A stretch of DNA of 64,000 nt from Winslowiella toletana (GCF_017875465.1 NZ_JAGGMQ010000001.1:4898001-4962000), one strand, 5' to 3'; shown: positions 34,256 through 43,224, counted from the first letter of the stretch. Program-made: numbers and translations. The notes: generated by a model from the letters alone, not told the origin.

Positions 34256-34960
34256 TCAGAAATTATAGGCCACACCGACGCGAAAACGACTCTGCCGCTC
34301 ATCGGTGGTGCTGCTGCCAGCAACATTGGCGACCTGCACATAAGGCGTCCAGTTTTTATCCCATTTATACGCTAGCTTAATATCATGGGACCACTCGTCC
34401 TTTTCATTGTTGGATAAGACCACATCCTCAGACTTTTTGTATTCCAGCTCATATTCCACCGTATAGCTTTCGAGGAATTTATAACCCAACACCATGGTCA
34501 GCGTATGCCCGTTCTCATCGGTTTTGGTTTCAGCTGGCTGGTTGCGTTTAAAGTACGGACGATAGCGCAATGAGGCTGACAGATCGTCGGTAATATTCAC
34601 CTTACCACGCAGATAGGGACGATAATTATTTGAATCAGAGGAGGATTCCAGCGAGAAACCCGGCTCCAGCGAAAAGGTATTATTAAATTTATACAGATAG
34701 CTGGCGACGACTTCAGTGCCATTACTGACATGCTCATGAAATGGCTTATTTGGTGTGGTGTCAGAACTGTGCTGCCCCCATTTTCCTTCCAGTGATAAAC
34801 CAAAGCCATTGGCAAAGCGGTTAGAGAGCAGCAATCGATCTTTATGGTCAGATTTACTGGTATCTTTCATTTCATGTCGATAGTCAATGGTTGTCGCGAC
34901 AGCGTTTAAACTGATTACCGAGCTCACAGCCATTGCCAGAATTGTTAATGTAGCTTTCAT
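34256..34960 (-). CDS. KdgM-family oligogalacturonate-specific porin
   Basis: A 234-residue outer-membrane beta-barrel with a signal peptide (cleavage after NAVAT, about residue 23). Mature start TIDYRHEMKDTSKSDHKDRL and end FRVGVAYNF with terminal Phe are typical of the KdgM/NanC family of 12-strand monomeric porins for acidic oligosaccharides. The many alternating Arg/Tyr positions suit anionic sugars. It lies downstream of togB on the same strand (178 bp), so it likely supplies oligogalacturonides across the outer membrane for the Tog transporter. Confidence 0.88.
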   Translation of the reverse strand: MKATLTILAMAVSSVISLNAVATTIDYRHEMKDTSKSDHKDRLLLSNRFANGFGLSLEGKWGQHSSDTTPNKPFHEHVSNGTEVVASYLYKFNNTFSLEPGFSLESSSDSNNYRPYLRGKVNITDDLSASLRYRPYFKRNQPAETKTDENGHTLTMVLGYKFLESYTVEYELEYKKSEDVVLSNNEKDEWSHDIKLAYKWDKNWTPYVQVANVAGSSTTDERQSRFRVGVAYNF

Positions 34961-35138
34961 TTTAATATCCCAGAGTTATTAACAGGTAAAAAATTTATAC
35001 AAATCCCCTGATCGCCGAAGGATATCTCTGGCGACCTGTTTATTTATCTGTAGTCTTTTTATATTGCGATGTAATTTGCGGGGGTTATAAAACTAAACAA
35101 CAAAATTAGTCTGCCGCCGTCATTGTTACAGGCTATCT

Positions 35139-36428
35139 TTAGCGCATGGCTCTTTTTAGTATTCTGTTCCCCTGTTGGTTAAAATAATCAGCTGCTTCAG
35201 CCACTGTTTTATGGCCGTAATCGATTGACTGCAATACGTCGCCAAACAGTGCAACCATCTGTGGATCATCGAAATAAGGTGAAGTTTGCATTTCATGTGG
35301 CAGATTTAATGCCAGCTGTAAGCCGGATACCGCAGGATCGTCATTATTAATAACGCCATTTTCGCGAAGCTGCTTCACCGCTGCGGCGCTTAATGGCACC
35401 CCGCGCTCCAGACCAAGCGCATCTATGCCCTCTTTGCTGTTCAGCAAAAAGTTGATTAACAGCGCGCTTTCCTCAGGATATTTGGTGGATTTACCTATCG
35501 ACAACATCTGAGCCGGTTTAAAGAACAGTCCCGCATCTTTAGCGTCTGCCAGCATGGGATAAGGACCCAGTTCGAGTCTGGCCGGTTTGGTCAGGTTATC
35601 GGAATATTTGGTAATGGTGGAGTTCCACATATAGGTTCCACCCCACTCGCCATTAATCCATGGCTTCATTTCATACATATTGCTTTTACCAAATGAGGCG
35701 TAATATTTGGTTGAAGGCATCACATGGTTATCGACCATGGTTTTATACAGGGTAAAGAATTCGACCCATTGCGGCTGGCTCCAGGCGAATTTTTTACCAC
35801 TCTCATCAATAACTGGCGCGTTGTATTTTTGCGTCATATAAGAACGCAGCAGCGACAGCGTATCCTGATGTTCAAGGATAATCGGATAATACTGGTCGCC
35901 GAGTTTTCCCTTAAACACCTTACCCGCAGCGATCAGTTCATCCCAGTTAGTGGGATATTTCAATCCTGCCCGGCTCCAGGTCTGGTCATTAAAATAGAAC
36001 ACCCTGGCGGTAACCGAAATCGGGATACCGTTCAGCTTGCCATTTACCGTGGTTTGTTGCAGCTCTTTAGGGGCAAACTGGCTCAGGTCCAGCTGATCTT
36101 TCACTTTGTAGAGGTCATAAAAACCATTACCGTCTTTAGAAAAAATCGGCAGCCAGTTCCAGTTGGTTTGCATCACATCGGGTTCGGTATTACCGGCAAT
36201 CTGGGTGGTCAGGCGGGACAGATGACCATCCCAGCCGGTATATTCGGCTTTAACATTGATATTCGGGTGCTGCTTGTGAAATGCTTCCAGCGCTTTAAGC
36301 GTCACCTGATGACGGCCATTGCCGCCCCACCACGACATGCGGATATTTACTTCGTCCTGCGCAAATGACGGACAGGATAATATCGCCAGCGTGGAGGCAA
36401 TCAACGTGCTGAGGATTGCTGTTTTCAT
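35139..36428 (-). CDS. togB: Oligogalacturonide ABC transporter substrate-binding protein TogB
   Basis: A 429-residue periplasmic type I sugar-binding protein (family 1). The signal peptide is cut after SFAQ. Segments NIRMSWWGGNGRHQVTLKAL, PDVMQTNWNWLPIFSKDG and TKYYASFGKSNMYEMKPW closely match the remembered TogB of soft-rot bacteria. It is the last gene of togMNAB on the minus strand, 15 bp behind togA. It delivers oligogalacturonides, released from pectin, to TogMN. Confidence 0.9.
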   Translation of the reverse strand: MKTAILSTLIASTLAILSCPSFAQDEVNIRMSWWGGNGRHQVTLKALEAFHKQHPNINVKAEYTGWDGHLSRLTTQIAGNTEPDVMQTNWNWLPIFSKDGNGFYDLYKVKDQLDLSQFAPKELQQTTVNGKLNGIPISVTARVFYFNDQTWSRAGLKYPTNWDELIAAGKVFKGKLGDQYYPIILEHQDTLSLLRSYMTQKYNAPVIDESGKKFAWSQPQWVEFFTLYKTMVDNHVMPSTKYYASFGKSNMYEMKPWINGEWGGTYMWNSTITKYSDNLTKPARLELGPYPMLADAKDAGLFFKPAQMLSIGKSTKYPEESALLINFLLNSKEGIDALGLERGVPLSAAAVKQLRENGVINNDDPAVSGLQLALNLPHEMQTSPYFDDPQMVALFGDVLQSIDYGHKTVAEAADYFNQQGNRILKRAMR

Positions 36429-36443
36429 AAGTTACTGCTCCTG

Positions 36444-37577
36444 TTAAAGAGAGATGTTATTTTCTGTTTTTGCATCAAAAATATGACATTTATCCATATC
36501 AAAACGAAAACAGACCGTCTGGTGCAGTCCTCTGGCGACAATATCTCGCGCCTCATCGGACGGCATACGGCAGGTCAGCTCAAAATCATCGACCTTGATA
36601 GTCATAAAAAACTCATGACCCATATTCTCAATGCGCACCAGTTCGCCCTGCGAATGGTTATCGCTGAATGGCGTCAGGGAAATATGGATAAACTCCGGAC
36701 GCACGCCAAAGAAAACCGACTCTCCGACATACGCGGACACCCTGCTCTGCTGCTGCGGGTTTAATATCAGGGTGTAATGCCCTACTTTCAGACCAATTAC
36801 ACCATCGTGGCGGGTCAGCGTGCCCGGCCTGATATTCATTTCCGGCGAACCAATAAAGCCGGCGACAAACATATTGTTCGGATAGTGATAAAGATTGTCC
36901 GGGGTATCGACCTGCATAATATGACCCAGCTTCATGACGCAAATTCTGTCGCCCATCGTCATCGCTTCCGTCTGGTCATGGGTGACATAGACGGTGGTCG
37001 CCGGTTTGCCGCTGCTCTTCAGATGCTTATGCAGATCGGAAATACGGATACGCATTGAGGCGCGCAGCTTGGCGTCAAGGTTGGAAAGCGGCTCATCGAA
37101 CAGAAACACATCGGGCTTTTTCACGATGGCGCGCCCTACCGCTACACGCTGCGCCTGTCCACCTGACAACTGCCGCGGCAGACGATCGAGCAGTTCATCC
37201 AGCTCGAGGATTTTTGCGGCTTCAGCAACCTGGGCTTCAATCTCTTTTTTGGGCAATCGGTTTAACTTCAGACCAAATGCCAGATTTTCGCGCACCGTCA
37301 TATGCGGATACAGAGCGTAGTTCTGGAATACCATCGCAATGCCGCGCGATTTCGGCGCCAGGTTATTTACCACCCGTTCACCAATACGCACTTCGCCTTC
37401 GCTGATGGTCTCCAGCCCCGCCAGCATACGTAGCGTGGTGGATTTGGCACAGCCGGAGGGACCGACAATCACCATAAATTCACCATCGCGAATGGTTAAA
37501 TCGATACCATGTACCGCTTTAAATCCGTTGGAATACACTTTGCCCAATTTACTAAAAATAACTTCAGCCATGATCAA
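36444..37577 (-). CDS. togA: Oligogalacturonide ABC transporter ATPase TogA
   Basis: A 377-residue MalK/UgpC-type ATPase. Walker A reads GPSGCAKST, with Ala in place of the third Gly of the common GCGKST; this variant is also what I recall for Tog ATPases. The signature is LSGGQAQR, Walker B is VFLFDEPLSNLD, and the switch is VTHDQTEAM. C-terminal OB/TOBE domains run from about 240. It sits between togN and togB with 7 and 15 bp gaps, and energises uptake of oligogalacturonides. Confidence 0.9.
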   Translation of the reverse strand: MIMAEVIFSKLGKVYSNGFKAVHGIDLTIRDGEFMVIVGPSGCAKSTTLRMLAGLETISEGEVRIGERVVNNLAPKSRGIAMVFQNYALYPHMTVRENLAFGLKLNRLPKKEIEAQVAEAAKILELDELLDRLPRQLSGGQAQRVAVGRAIVKKPDVFLFDEPLSNLDAKLRASMRIRISDLHKHLKSSGKPATTVYVTHDQTEAMTMGDRICVMKLGHIMQVDTPDNLYHYPNNMFVAGFIGSPEMNIRPGTLTRHDGVIGLKVGHYTLILNPQQQSRVSAYVGESVFFGVRPEFIHISLTPFSDNHSQGELVRIENMGHEFFMTIKVDDFELTCRMPSDEARDIVARGLHQTVCFRFDMDKCHIFDAKTENNISL

Positions 37578-37584
37578 TCCTCAA

Positions 37585-38493
37585 TTAGCCTTTTATGCCG
37601 CTGCTGGTGATGCCCTGAACGAAGTAGCGCTGGGCAAGGAAAAACACGATGACCGACGGCATGATCGAGATACTGGCCATCGCCAGGATTTCATTCCACG
37701 GCGCCCCCTCCGTGACATCAATCGACATTTTCAGCGCCAGGGCTATCGGGTATTTATCCACGCTGTAGACATAGATAAGCGGGCCAATGAAATCGTTCAT
37801 TGACCACATAAACTGGAACAGCGCCACCGAGATCAGCGCCGGTTTAAGGATCGGCACCACGACATACCACAACACCTGGAACGAGTTGCAGCCATCGATT
37901 TGCGCCGCTTCCTCCATATCGCGCGGCACACCGCGTAAGAACTGGATCAGCATAAAGACAAAGAAGCCCTGAGTGGCAAAGGCCAGCGGCAGATACAGCG
38001 GTAAGTAACTGTTCAGCATGCCCATTTCGCGAAACATAATATATTGCGGGATCAACAGCACGGTGCCCGGCAGCAACATGGTGGTAATCAATGTGGCAAA
38101 CCAAAATTTCTTCCACGGAATATCAAACCGCGCGAAACCGTAGGCCACCACCGTTGATGAAATCACCGTCAGCACCACTTTCGGAATCACATATTTAAAG
38201 GTATTCATCATATAGTGACCAAAGTTGTATTCGGTGCCGGTTTTCCAGCCATTAACAAAGCCATCACGGGTGGCGTGTTCCGGCCACAGTCCGAGGGTGG
38301 TAAAGATCTCATTATTCGGTTTAAACGCGGCGGAAAACATCCACAGCAACGGATAGAGCATCAGTAAGCCGACAATAACCAGGATGGTATAACGCACTGC
38401 CGCGCTCATTTTCTCTTTACGCTGCGTGCGGTTAATCTCGCTTGTCGCAATGACATCATTATTAACCGATTTATGATTATGGATATCAGTCAT
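37585..38493 (-). CDS. togN: Oligogalacturonide ABC transporter permease TogN
   Basis: A 302-residue MalG-type permease with six membrane helices; the EAA loop is REDMEEAAQIDGCNS-like (PRDMEEAAQIDGCNSFQVLW). I chose the ATG at 38493 (MTDIHNHKS), because GGGAGGG lies just upstream and the longer frame to 38682 merely overlaps togM. The start overlaps the togM stop by 8 bases, so translation is coupled. Confidence 0.9.
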   Translation of the reverse strand: MTDIHNHKSVNNDVIATSEINRTQRKEKMSAAVRYTILVIVGLLMLYPLLWMFSAAFKPNNEIFTTLGLWPEHATRDGFVNGWKTGTEYNFGHYMMNTFKYVIPKVVLTVISSTVVAYGFARFDIPWKKFWFATLITTMLLPGTVLLIPQYIMFREMGMLNSYLPLYLPLAFATQGFFVFMLIQFLRGVPRDMEEAAQIDGCNSFQVLWYVVVPILKPALISVALFQFMWSMNDFIGPLIYVYSVDKYPIALALKMSIDVTEGAPWNEILAMASISIMPSVIVFFLAQRYFVQGITSSGIKG

Positions 38494-39379
38494 TTTTCCC
38501 TCCCTTATCGGCGGAGTAAAATACCCAGTATTTCGACGATTTAAAGGCGACAGAGGCAAAAACAGCGACCACCAGGAACAGTATCCATGCCAGCGCGGCG
38601 CCATATCCCATATCGAAATATTTAAACGCGGTATCATAGATATAGAGCGAGAATAAATAGGTGTAATGGGTTGGGCCGCCACCGGTAATCACATAAGGTG
38701 CGGTAAATTCCTGAAACGCCTGGGTAGTCTGCATAATAAAATTAAAGAAAATTACCGGGGTGATCAGTGGTACCGTGACTTTGATAAACATCTGCCATTT
38801 GGATGCGCCATCAATCATTGCCGCTTCATACTGTGATTGCGGAACGTTTTGCAACGCAGCGAGGAAAATTACCATCGCTGAACCAAATTGCCATACCCGC
38901 AGCAGCGTGACGGAAGTCAGCGCCAGTGCCGGTTCTCCCAGCCAGTTAACCGGCTCAAAGCCTAATACACCGATAAAACCATTCAGCAGTCCGTCGATAG
39001 AAAATAAAGCGCGCCATAACACCGCGATAGCCACGCTACTGCCAAGTATTGACGGAATATAAAACGCCGTGCGGAATAACCCGATAGCGCGCAACTTAAA
39101 ATTCAGAACAAAAGCGATCCCTAAAGCAAAAGCCAGTTTTAGCGGAATAGTCAGAAGAACATAGGCTAATGTCACCCACATCGATTTCCAGAATAAATCA
39201 TCTTCTGACAACATATGGCGATAGTTCTCCACCCCGTTAAACCGTGGTGGATTCATCAGGTCATAGTCGGTAAAACTCAAAAACAACGATGATATAAAGG
39301 GGAAAGCCGTAAACACTATCAGTCCTAAAATATAGGGCGATATCCAGGCTAACCCGAGCATTCTGTTCTCATTCATCAT
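38486..39379 (-). CDS. togM: Oligogalacturonide ABC transporter permease TogM
   Basis: A 297-residue MalF-type permease with six helices. Its EAA loop is SQYEAAMIDGASKWQMF. It is the first gene of togMNAB. The start is followed upstream by a long 700-bp leader region with KdgR-like and CRP-like sites. TogM and TogN form the inner-membrane channel for pectic oligosaccharides. Confidence 0.9.
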   Translation of the reverse strand: MMNENRMLGLAWISPYILGLIVFTAFPFISSLFLSFTDYDLMNPPRFNGVENYRHMLSEDDLFWKSMWVTLAYVLLTIPLKLAFALGIAFVLNFKLRAIGLFRTAFYIPSILGSSVAIAVLWRALFSIDGLLNGFIGVLGFEPVNWLGEPALALTSVTLLRVWQFGSAMVIFLAALQNVPQSQYEAAMIDGASKWQMFIKVTVPLITPVIFFNFIMQTTQAFQEFTAPYVITGGGPTHYTYLFSLYIYDTAFKYFDMGYGAALAWILFLVVAVFASVAFKSSKYWVFYSADKGGKND

Positions 39380-39653
39380 GCTTACCTGTGTTAACTACAT
39401 TAAAAATAAATTAATGACGCCAAAAAAGAATGTTATTAACCTCAGCGTTATTTGGGAAAATGCTTCGCCACGGCGCTGATAAGCAGAGACCAACGTCATC
39501 TCTGTGGCAGCACCGTCTTTAATCAATGTTGGCAAAAGAGAAAGTGTTAAGCAGTCAAGAGTGACCACACCGCAGCTATAAGAGAGTTGTATCGATAACC
39601 AGAGATTGTCATCTCCTGCCAGCCTCACCTCCAGCTCTTTCCCCAGGTAAACC

Positions 39654-39667
39654 AAAACAATGTTTCA
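39654..39667 (-). promoter_or_regulatory. KdgR-like operator
   Basis: On the minus strand TGAAACATTGTTTT, close to the TGAAAC-N-TGTTTCA pattern of KdgR boxes that control pectin genes in soft-rot enterobacteria. A second weaker match, GAAACGTTGTTTT, is at 39729-39741. Both lie upstream of togM. KdgR itself is not in the window. Confidence 0.5.
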
Positions 39668-39786
39668 GTATATTAGGTCCAGATTTTTGTGTAGTCATCG
39701 ACCATTTGATAAAATTGTGATCAATATCGAAACGTTGTTTTAAAATAATCAGATTAACGTTTCATTTACAATTTCAGTACTAACTA

Positions 39787-39802
39787 TTTGATATAGATCG
39801 CA
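39787..39802. promoter_or_regulatory. CRP-like site upstream of the tog operon
   Basis: TTTGATATAGATCGCA matches the CRP pattern TGTGA-N6-TCACA at eight of ten core positions. A further half site TGTGA is at 39716-39720 beside the second KdgR-like match. CRP activation with KdgR repression is the known logic for pectin genes. Confidence 0.4.
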
Positions 39803-40021
39803 AAATATTGATGATGAATTGCGCATACTGCAGGCCAGCTTGCCATGTCGGCCTAACGGTATGCCTGCTGACTGCACTACTTCTTCGTTAGTTTCATGGT
39901 TTATCTCGTTGCATCGGTGCCATTAATGATGCAATTTCTTCAGTCATTAAAAACCTTTTTTAACACTTTAAAATATTTTGAATTATCATAAAAAATGATA
40001 GCTACCTTCACAGCCATAAAA

Positions 40022-40048
40022 AAAGGAGCTGGCTTAACGCCAGCTCCT
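40022..40048 (-). terminator. Rho-independent terminator of the lipoprotein gene
   Basis: AAGGAGCTGGC / GCCAGCTCCTT is a perfect 11-bp stem with a 5-base loop. On the minus strand it is followed by a run of T. It lies 36 bases after the lipoprotein stop. Confidence 0.9.
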
Positions 40049-40083
40049 TGCTTATCTGCGGTGCAGCTTTAACCACGAATCTG

Positions 40084-40791
40084 TTATCCCTGAGGTGTTG
40101 CTGATGTCTCAGTTGATTCGGTTTTCTCAGTGGCTTGCGTTTGTACTACCTGTGGCTGAGTGTCGGTGTCAGTTGCCTGAGTTTCGCCAGCGCTGGCCGG
40201 GGTCTCACTGGATGTTGCCTGCGTTTCAGTCGTGGCTGCCGGGGTTACGGTGGTGCTTGTCTGCGTGTCCGAAGTGGCTGCCGGGGTTGCAGTGGTGGTT
40301 GTCTGCGTCTCTGTGGTTGCCGCCGCCGCCGGGGATTCTGCTGCGGCTGTCTGCGCTGCTGCGACGGGTGACTGCGGCTCAGCTTTCGCTACCGGCGTCT
40401 GAGGTAACGGCTCATCAGCCAGCTGGGTAAAGTTTGGCTTACTCTTGGTTACCGTATAGGCGACATGTTTGGCAGTGTTGCCCGAGGTGGTGATCTCCAC
40501 CGGTGCAATCGTTACACGGCCAATGATCGAACGCGCATAGCCGCCGACCTTATGCTTACCGGCGGGCACATGCAGTTGCATGCTTTCGCCATAAGGCAGT
40601 GCGCCAGCATCATTACCATCAACGGTAACATATACGGTTGCGCCATCTGAGGTACGGGCAGGAACATGCGTCACGTTAAGCAGCGTCGCGCCAGTTGCAA
40701 AGTCGTTTGAAGGTTCGTTGACGGAGTGTTTTGCGCATCCTGAAAGCGCAAAAGCTGCCGCAATGGCGGCAAGAGTGAAACGGTTAATCAT
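40084..40791 (-). CDS. Lipoprotein with Ala/Thr/Pro-rich degenerate repeat tail
   Basis: A 235-residue lipoprotein with lipobox ALSGC (Cys19). Residues about 30-125 form a small beta domain of DUF2846/PEGA character (GATVYVTVDGNDAGALPYGE, then PAGKHKVGGYA) that could sit on the envelope surface. From about 130 the sequence becomes low-complexity, rich in Ala, Thr, Pro and Gln, with degenerate units of the type TPAATSDTQTSTT and TPAATTETQATS. Such tails may span peptidoglycan. Repeats make length variation between strains likely. Function unknown. Confidence 0.82.
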   Translation of the reverse strand: MINRFTLAAIAAAFALSGCAKHSVNEPSNDFATGATLLNVTHVPARTSDGATVYVTVDGNDAGALPYGESMQLHVPAGKHKVGGYARSIIGRVTIAPVEITTSGNTAKHVAYTVTKSKPNFTQLADEPLPQTPVAKAEPQSPVAAAQTAAAESPAAAATTETQTTTTATPAATSDTQTSTTVTPAATTETQATSSETPASAGETQATDTDTQPQVVQTQATEKTESTETSATPQG

Positions 40792-40933
40792 AACGCGGTA
40801 CTTCCTCTGATGCTTTTTGTGATCTTACGCGTAATATAACGGATATCGATATTGAGATGAACGTATCAGATGAGATCTCGGAAGAATCTCTTGTATTGCC
40901 TAAAGCAGCGTTCTTATGGAAATGGAGTCAATG

Positions 40934-41950
40934 ATGTCCTCACTGCGTTTACTGTTGTCCGAATCGTACGATCCCTGGTTTAATCTGGCGGTTGAAGAGT
41001 GCATTTTTCGCCAGATGCCCGCGACTCAACGAGTGCTGTTTTTATGGCGCAACGCGGAAACGGTGGTGATTGGACGGGCGCAAAACCCGTGGAAAGAGTG
41101 CAATACGCGGCGGATGGCGGAAGATAATGTCCGGCTGGCGCGTCGCAGCAGCGGTGGCGGCGCGGTGTTTCACGATCTGGGAAACTGCTGTTTTACCTTT
41201 ATGGCCGGCAAACCCGAATACGATAAAAGCGTCTCCACCAGCATTATCCTGCGGGCGCTGGACACACTGGGGATTGCGGCGGAAGCCTCTGGCCGCAACG
41301 ACCTGGTGGTCAACACCCCCGACGGCATACGCAAGATTTCCGGCTCCGCCTACCGTGAAACCCCGGATCGTGGTTTTCATCATGGCACGATACTGCTGAA
41401 TGCCGATCTTTCACGGCTGGCCGATTACCTTAATCCGGATATTAAAAAGCTTCAGGCCAAAGGCATCACTTCAGTGCGTTCACGGGTGGCGAATCTTGAG
41501 GAGCTGAAACCGGGCGTCAGTTATGAAAGTATCTGTGCGGCGGTGACCGAAGCCTTCTTTGCCCATTTTGGCACGCGCTGCGAACCTGAGCGCATCTCAC
41601 CGGAAGCACTGCCTGACCTGCCCGGCTTTAGTGAGCAATTTGCTAAACAGAGCAGCTGGGAGTGGAATTTCGGCCAGGCGCCAGATTTCTCGCATCTGCT
41701 GGATACCCGTTTTAGCTGGGGCGGCGTGGAGATTCACTTTGATGTCGAGCGCGGAATCATCAGCCGCTGCCAGATTTTCAGCGACAGCCTGAATCCCACC
41801 CCACTGGAAGCGCTGGCGTTAAGGTTGCAAGGCGCAGCCTATCGCCCGGAAGTGCTGGCGCAGCATATTCAGCAGTTAATAAGCGAATTCCCTCAGCAGC
41901 AGAGTGAATTGCAGGAGCTTGAGCGGTGGATTAGCGAGAGTGTTAGTTGA
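40934..41950 (+). CDS. lplA: Lipoate--protein ligase A
   Basis: A 338-residue enzyme that activates exogenous lipoate with ATP and attaches it to the E2 and H proteins of dehydrogenase complexes. The lipoyl-AMP site [15 protein letters not shown] (about residues 70-84) and [19 protein letters not shown] are intact. The match to E. coli LplA runs end to end. The ATG at 40934 ([11 protein letters not shown]) aligns with the E. coli start and has GGAG six bases upstream; in-frame ATGs at 40916, 40922 and 40931 are less suitable. A UUCG-loop hairpin follows the gene. Confidence 0.94.
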   Translation: MSSLRLLLSESYDPWFNLAVEECIFRQMPATQRVLFLWRNAETVVIGRAQNPWKECNTRRMAEDNVRLARRSSGGGAVFHDLGNCCFTFMAGKPEYDKSVSTSIILRALDTLGIAAEASGRNDLVVNTPDGIRKISGSAYRETPDRGFHHGTILLNADLSRLADYLNPDIKKLQAKGITSVRSRVANLEELKPGVSYESICAAVTEAFFAHFGTRCEPERISPEALPDLPGFSEQFAKQSSWEWNFGQAPDFSHLLDTRFSWGGVEIHFDVERGIISRCQIFSDSLNPTPLEALALRLQGAAYRPEVLAQHIQQLISEFPQQQSELQELERWISESVS

Positions 41951-41955
41951 TAGAG

Positions 41956-41974
41956 TGCGGTTCGCCGCATTTTC
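41956..41974 (+). terminator. Terminator after lplA
   Basis: TGCGG-TTCG-CCGCA, a five-pair stem with a stable UUCG tetraloop, followed by TTTTCTGT, six bases after the lplA stop. Confidence 0.75.
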
Positions 41975-42170
41975 TGTGTAATAAGTTCATACTTCAGAAC
42001 GTGCTTATTTGACTTAGTAACATCCCGGCGTATGCAAAACCATTATTCGCAAATATATTTTCTAGTACGTTCTCAAGGGTTGGATATGATCTATTTCTTA
42101 GTCGAAGATCAGCTCAGACCGTATATGGAATATATCAGAGGTAATAAAAGATTCTGTGAAAGGGTGGATA

Positions 42171-42389
42171 ATGAAATTTGCAAAAAAAATTGCTAATTTT
42201 TCTAGCTGGTTAGCCGCTCATTTTATTGAAGCGATGACTACCGGAATCACAACATTTGCGGCGATTGCATCACTGTTCCTGGCTGAGTCAATAGTGATGA
42301 AGTTAGCTTGTTTCTTGGGATTTCTCGCGCTGGGTTTTGTAATTTCGATTGGCCTGGCAAAGTCACGCGGTGAAGATAAAGAGTTTTAG
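42171..42389 (+). CDS. Small two-helix membrane protein, unknown
   Basis: A 72-residue protein from the ATG at 42171 behind GGGTGG (the frame also opens at a GTG at 42156). Two hydrophobic segments (about 20-40 and 42-62) flank a short turn, and the C-terminus is charged (LAKSRGEDKEF). I recognise no family. It lies at the left edge of a scar zone with dehydrogenase relics and may be a mobile or stress gene. Confidence 0.55.
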   Translation: MKFAKKIANFSSWLAAHFIEAMTTGITTFAAIASLFLAESIVMKLACFLGFLALGFVISIGLAKSRGEDKEF

Positions 42390-42468
42390 CGCGTGACCAC
42401 CATGTCCAGCAACTGCATCTGCTGGTAAACGCGTCGGTGACTTCGCCGCCATCGCACCGCTGGAAAAC
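42390..42468 (+). pseudogene. Short-chain dehydrogenase relic with repeat copy 1
   Basis: The first bases can be read as GVRVTTM-like SDR sequence (RVTTMSS), followed by the 44-bp repeat 42425-42468, which in its other copy encodes KRVGDFAAIAPLEN of an SDR C-terminus. It is too short and broken to be a gene. Confidence 0.45.
42425..42468. repeat. Perfect 44-bp direct repeat, copy 1
   Basis: Begins GTAAACGCGTCGGTGACTTC and ends CCGCTGGAAAAC. It is identical to 43035-43078, 610 bp away. The copies flank a truncated minus-strand gene start and a small membrane protein gene. Confidence 0.9.
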
Positions 42469-42549
42469 TTGTTGGATGACGCGAATTGCTTTTTCAAGAT
42501 CCCTCGCTATGTTACGGTCTGCTTCTAGCTTCATTTTAAGATATGACAT
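42469..42549 (-). pseudogene. Truncated gene: first 27 codons only
   Basis: A convincing gene start on the minus strand: CAAGGAGAG ribosome site, then ATG and MSYLKMKLEADRNIARDLEK, preceded by a TATAATC -10-like box. After AIRVIQQ, at about 42469, the sequence changes abruptly to the antisense of the 44-bp repeat. The body of the gene is therefore missing. The fragment is unrecognised. Confidence 0.5.
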
Positions 42550-42629
42550 AAGAACTTCTCTCCTTGAGTGTATACTCCTGATTCATAAGATTATATACTG
42601 AATAAAACCCGTTGCAAGGATGTTCACAG

Positions 42630-42872
42630 ATGACAAAGTTGAAAAAAAATCTAATTTTTGTAGCTTCAGCATTAATATATTTCTTTATGCTTCCGGAGAT
42701 ATTATTCAAACACCTGTCAGATGATGGTTATCATTTTGTTGCAGGATTAACAAACCCATTTAACATATTCGGCTCAGATGCTAACTCTCTTATTGTCACA
42801 CTAATTATTATGCCTTTATTATTTGCATGGTTAACCGTGACTGTTTTTAATAGAATTTTCTCAAAAAAATAG
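42630..42872 (+). CDS. Small two-helix membrane protein, unknown (AT-rich)
   Basis: An 80-residue protein starting at ATG 42630 (MTKLKKNLIF) behind AAGGA. It has two hydrophobic segments (about 6-24 and 52-74) with a polar loop DDGYHFVAGLTNPFNIFGSD between them, and a C-terminal KK. The base composition is AT-rich. It lies between the two 44-bp repeat copies, so it may have arrived with the segment that split the dehydrogenase region. It has no recognised family; an immunity-type or stress membrane peptide is possible. Confidence 0.55.
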   Translation: MTKLKKNLIFVASALIYFFMLPEILFKHLSDDGYHFVAGLTNPFNIFGSDANSLIVTLIIMPLLFAWLTVTVFNRIFSKK

Positions 42873-42919
42873 GTCAACAGCTTTGCATTCGGGTCTGTAA
42901 CGCATAGCCAACCTAATCA

Positions 42920-43224
42920 ATTAATCTGTTTGTTGCCACAGCTGAGCTGACGCGCCTGGCCAACGGCTTACATGCCGAAGAAAGCGCCAACGGTGTACGC
43001 GTTGCCACCGATACGCCGATGAATCAAAAAAATCGTAAACGCGTCGGTGACTTCGCCGCCATCGCACCGCTGGAAAACAGTCTGCCCGCTTCGATTGCTG
43101 CTGCGGTGCGGCTGGTGATTAATGCCAGTGAAGAAACTCAGATTACTGATATTAATGTCAGACCGCACCATGCCGCGCTTTGTTATGTTGCGCTGATAAC
43201 GCTGATACAGTCCAGTAACTGCTG
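42920..43224 (+). pseudogene. Short-chain dehydrogenase C-terminal relic with repeat copy 2
   Basis: An open stretch reads INLFVATAELTRLANGLHAE, then ESANGVRVAT, DTPMNQKNRKRVGDFAAIAP and TQITDINVRP. This is the end of a classical SDR: the helix after the YxxxK motif, the GxRVT strand and the C-terminal INVRP strand. The Rossmann N-terminus and the Tyr-Lys active site are absent, and the PG segment after RVAT is deleted. It contains the repeat copy at 43035-43078. Confidence 0.6.
43035..43078. repeat. Perfect 44-bp direct repeat, copy 2
   Basis: Identical to 42425-42468. It sits in frame within the SDR relic (codons for KRVGDFAAIAPLEN), so this is the original location, and copy 1 is a duplicate or a deletion scar of a related gene. 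Confidence 0.9.

Larger units (their letters stand above)
39380..40021. other. Long leader/intergenic region upstream of togM
   Basis: This region of about 640 bp contains an 86-codon minus-strand frame (39395-39655) starting ATG VYLGKELEVRL. It resembles no family I know, has no strong ribosome site and starts inside the KdgR-like site, so I do not call it a gene. The rest is AT-rich with the regulatory sites listed separately. Confidence 0.45.

Noticed and set aside
38494..38682. Long 5' extension of togN
   Set aside because: It overlaps togM; the strong GGGAGGG site favours ATG 38493.
39395..39655. 86-codon minus-strand frame upstream of togM as a gene
   Set aside because: No recognisable family, weak ribosome site, and its start lies inside a KdgR-like site.
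40095..40430. 111-codon plus-strand frame
   Set aside because: Trp/Leu-rich shadow of the low-complexity lipoprotein repeat on the other strand.
42247..42549. 100-codon minus-strand frame as a complete gene
   Set aside because: Only the first 27 codons look genuine; the rest is antisense to the repeat and to the small membrane protein gene.
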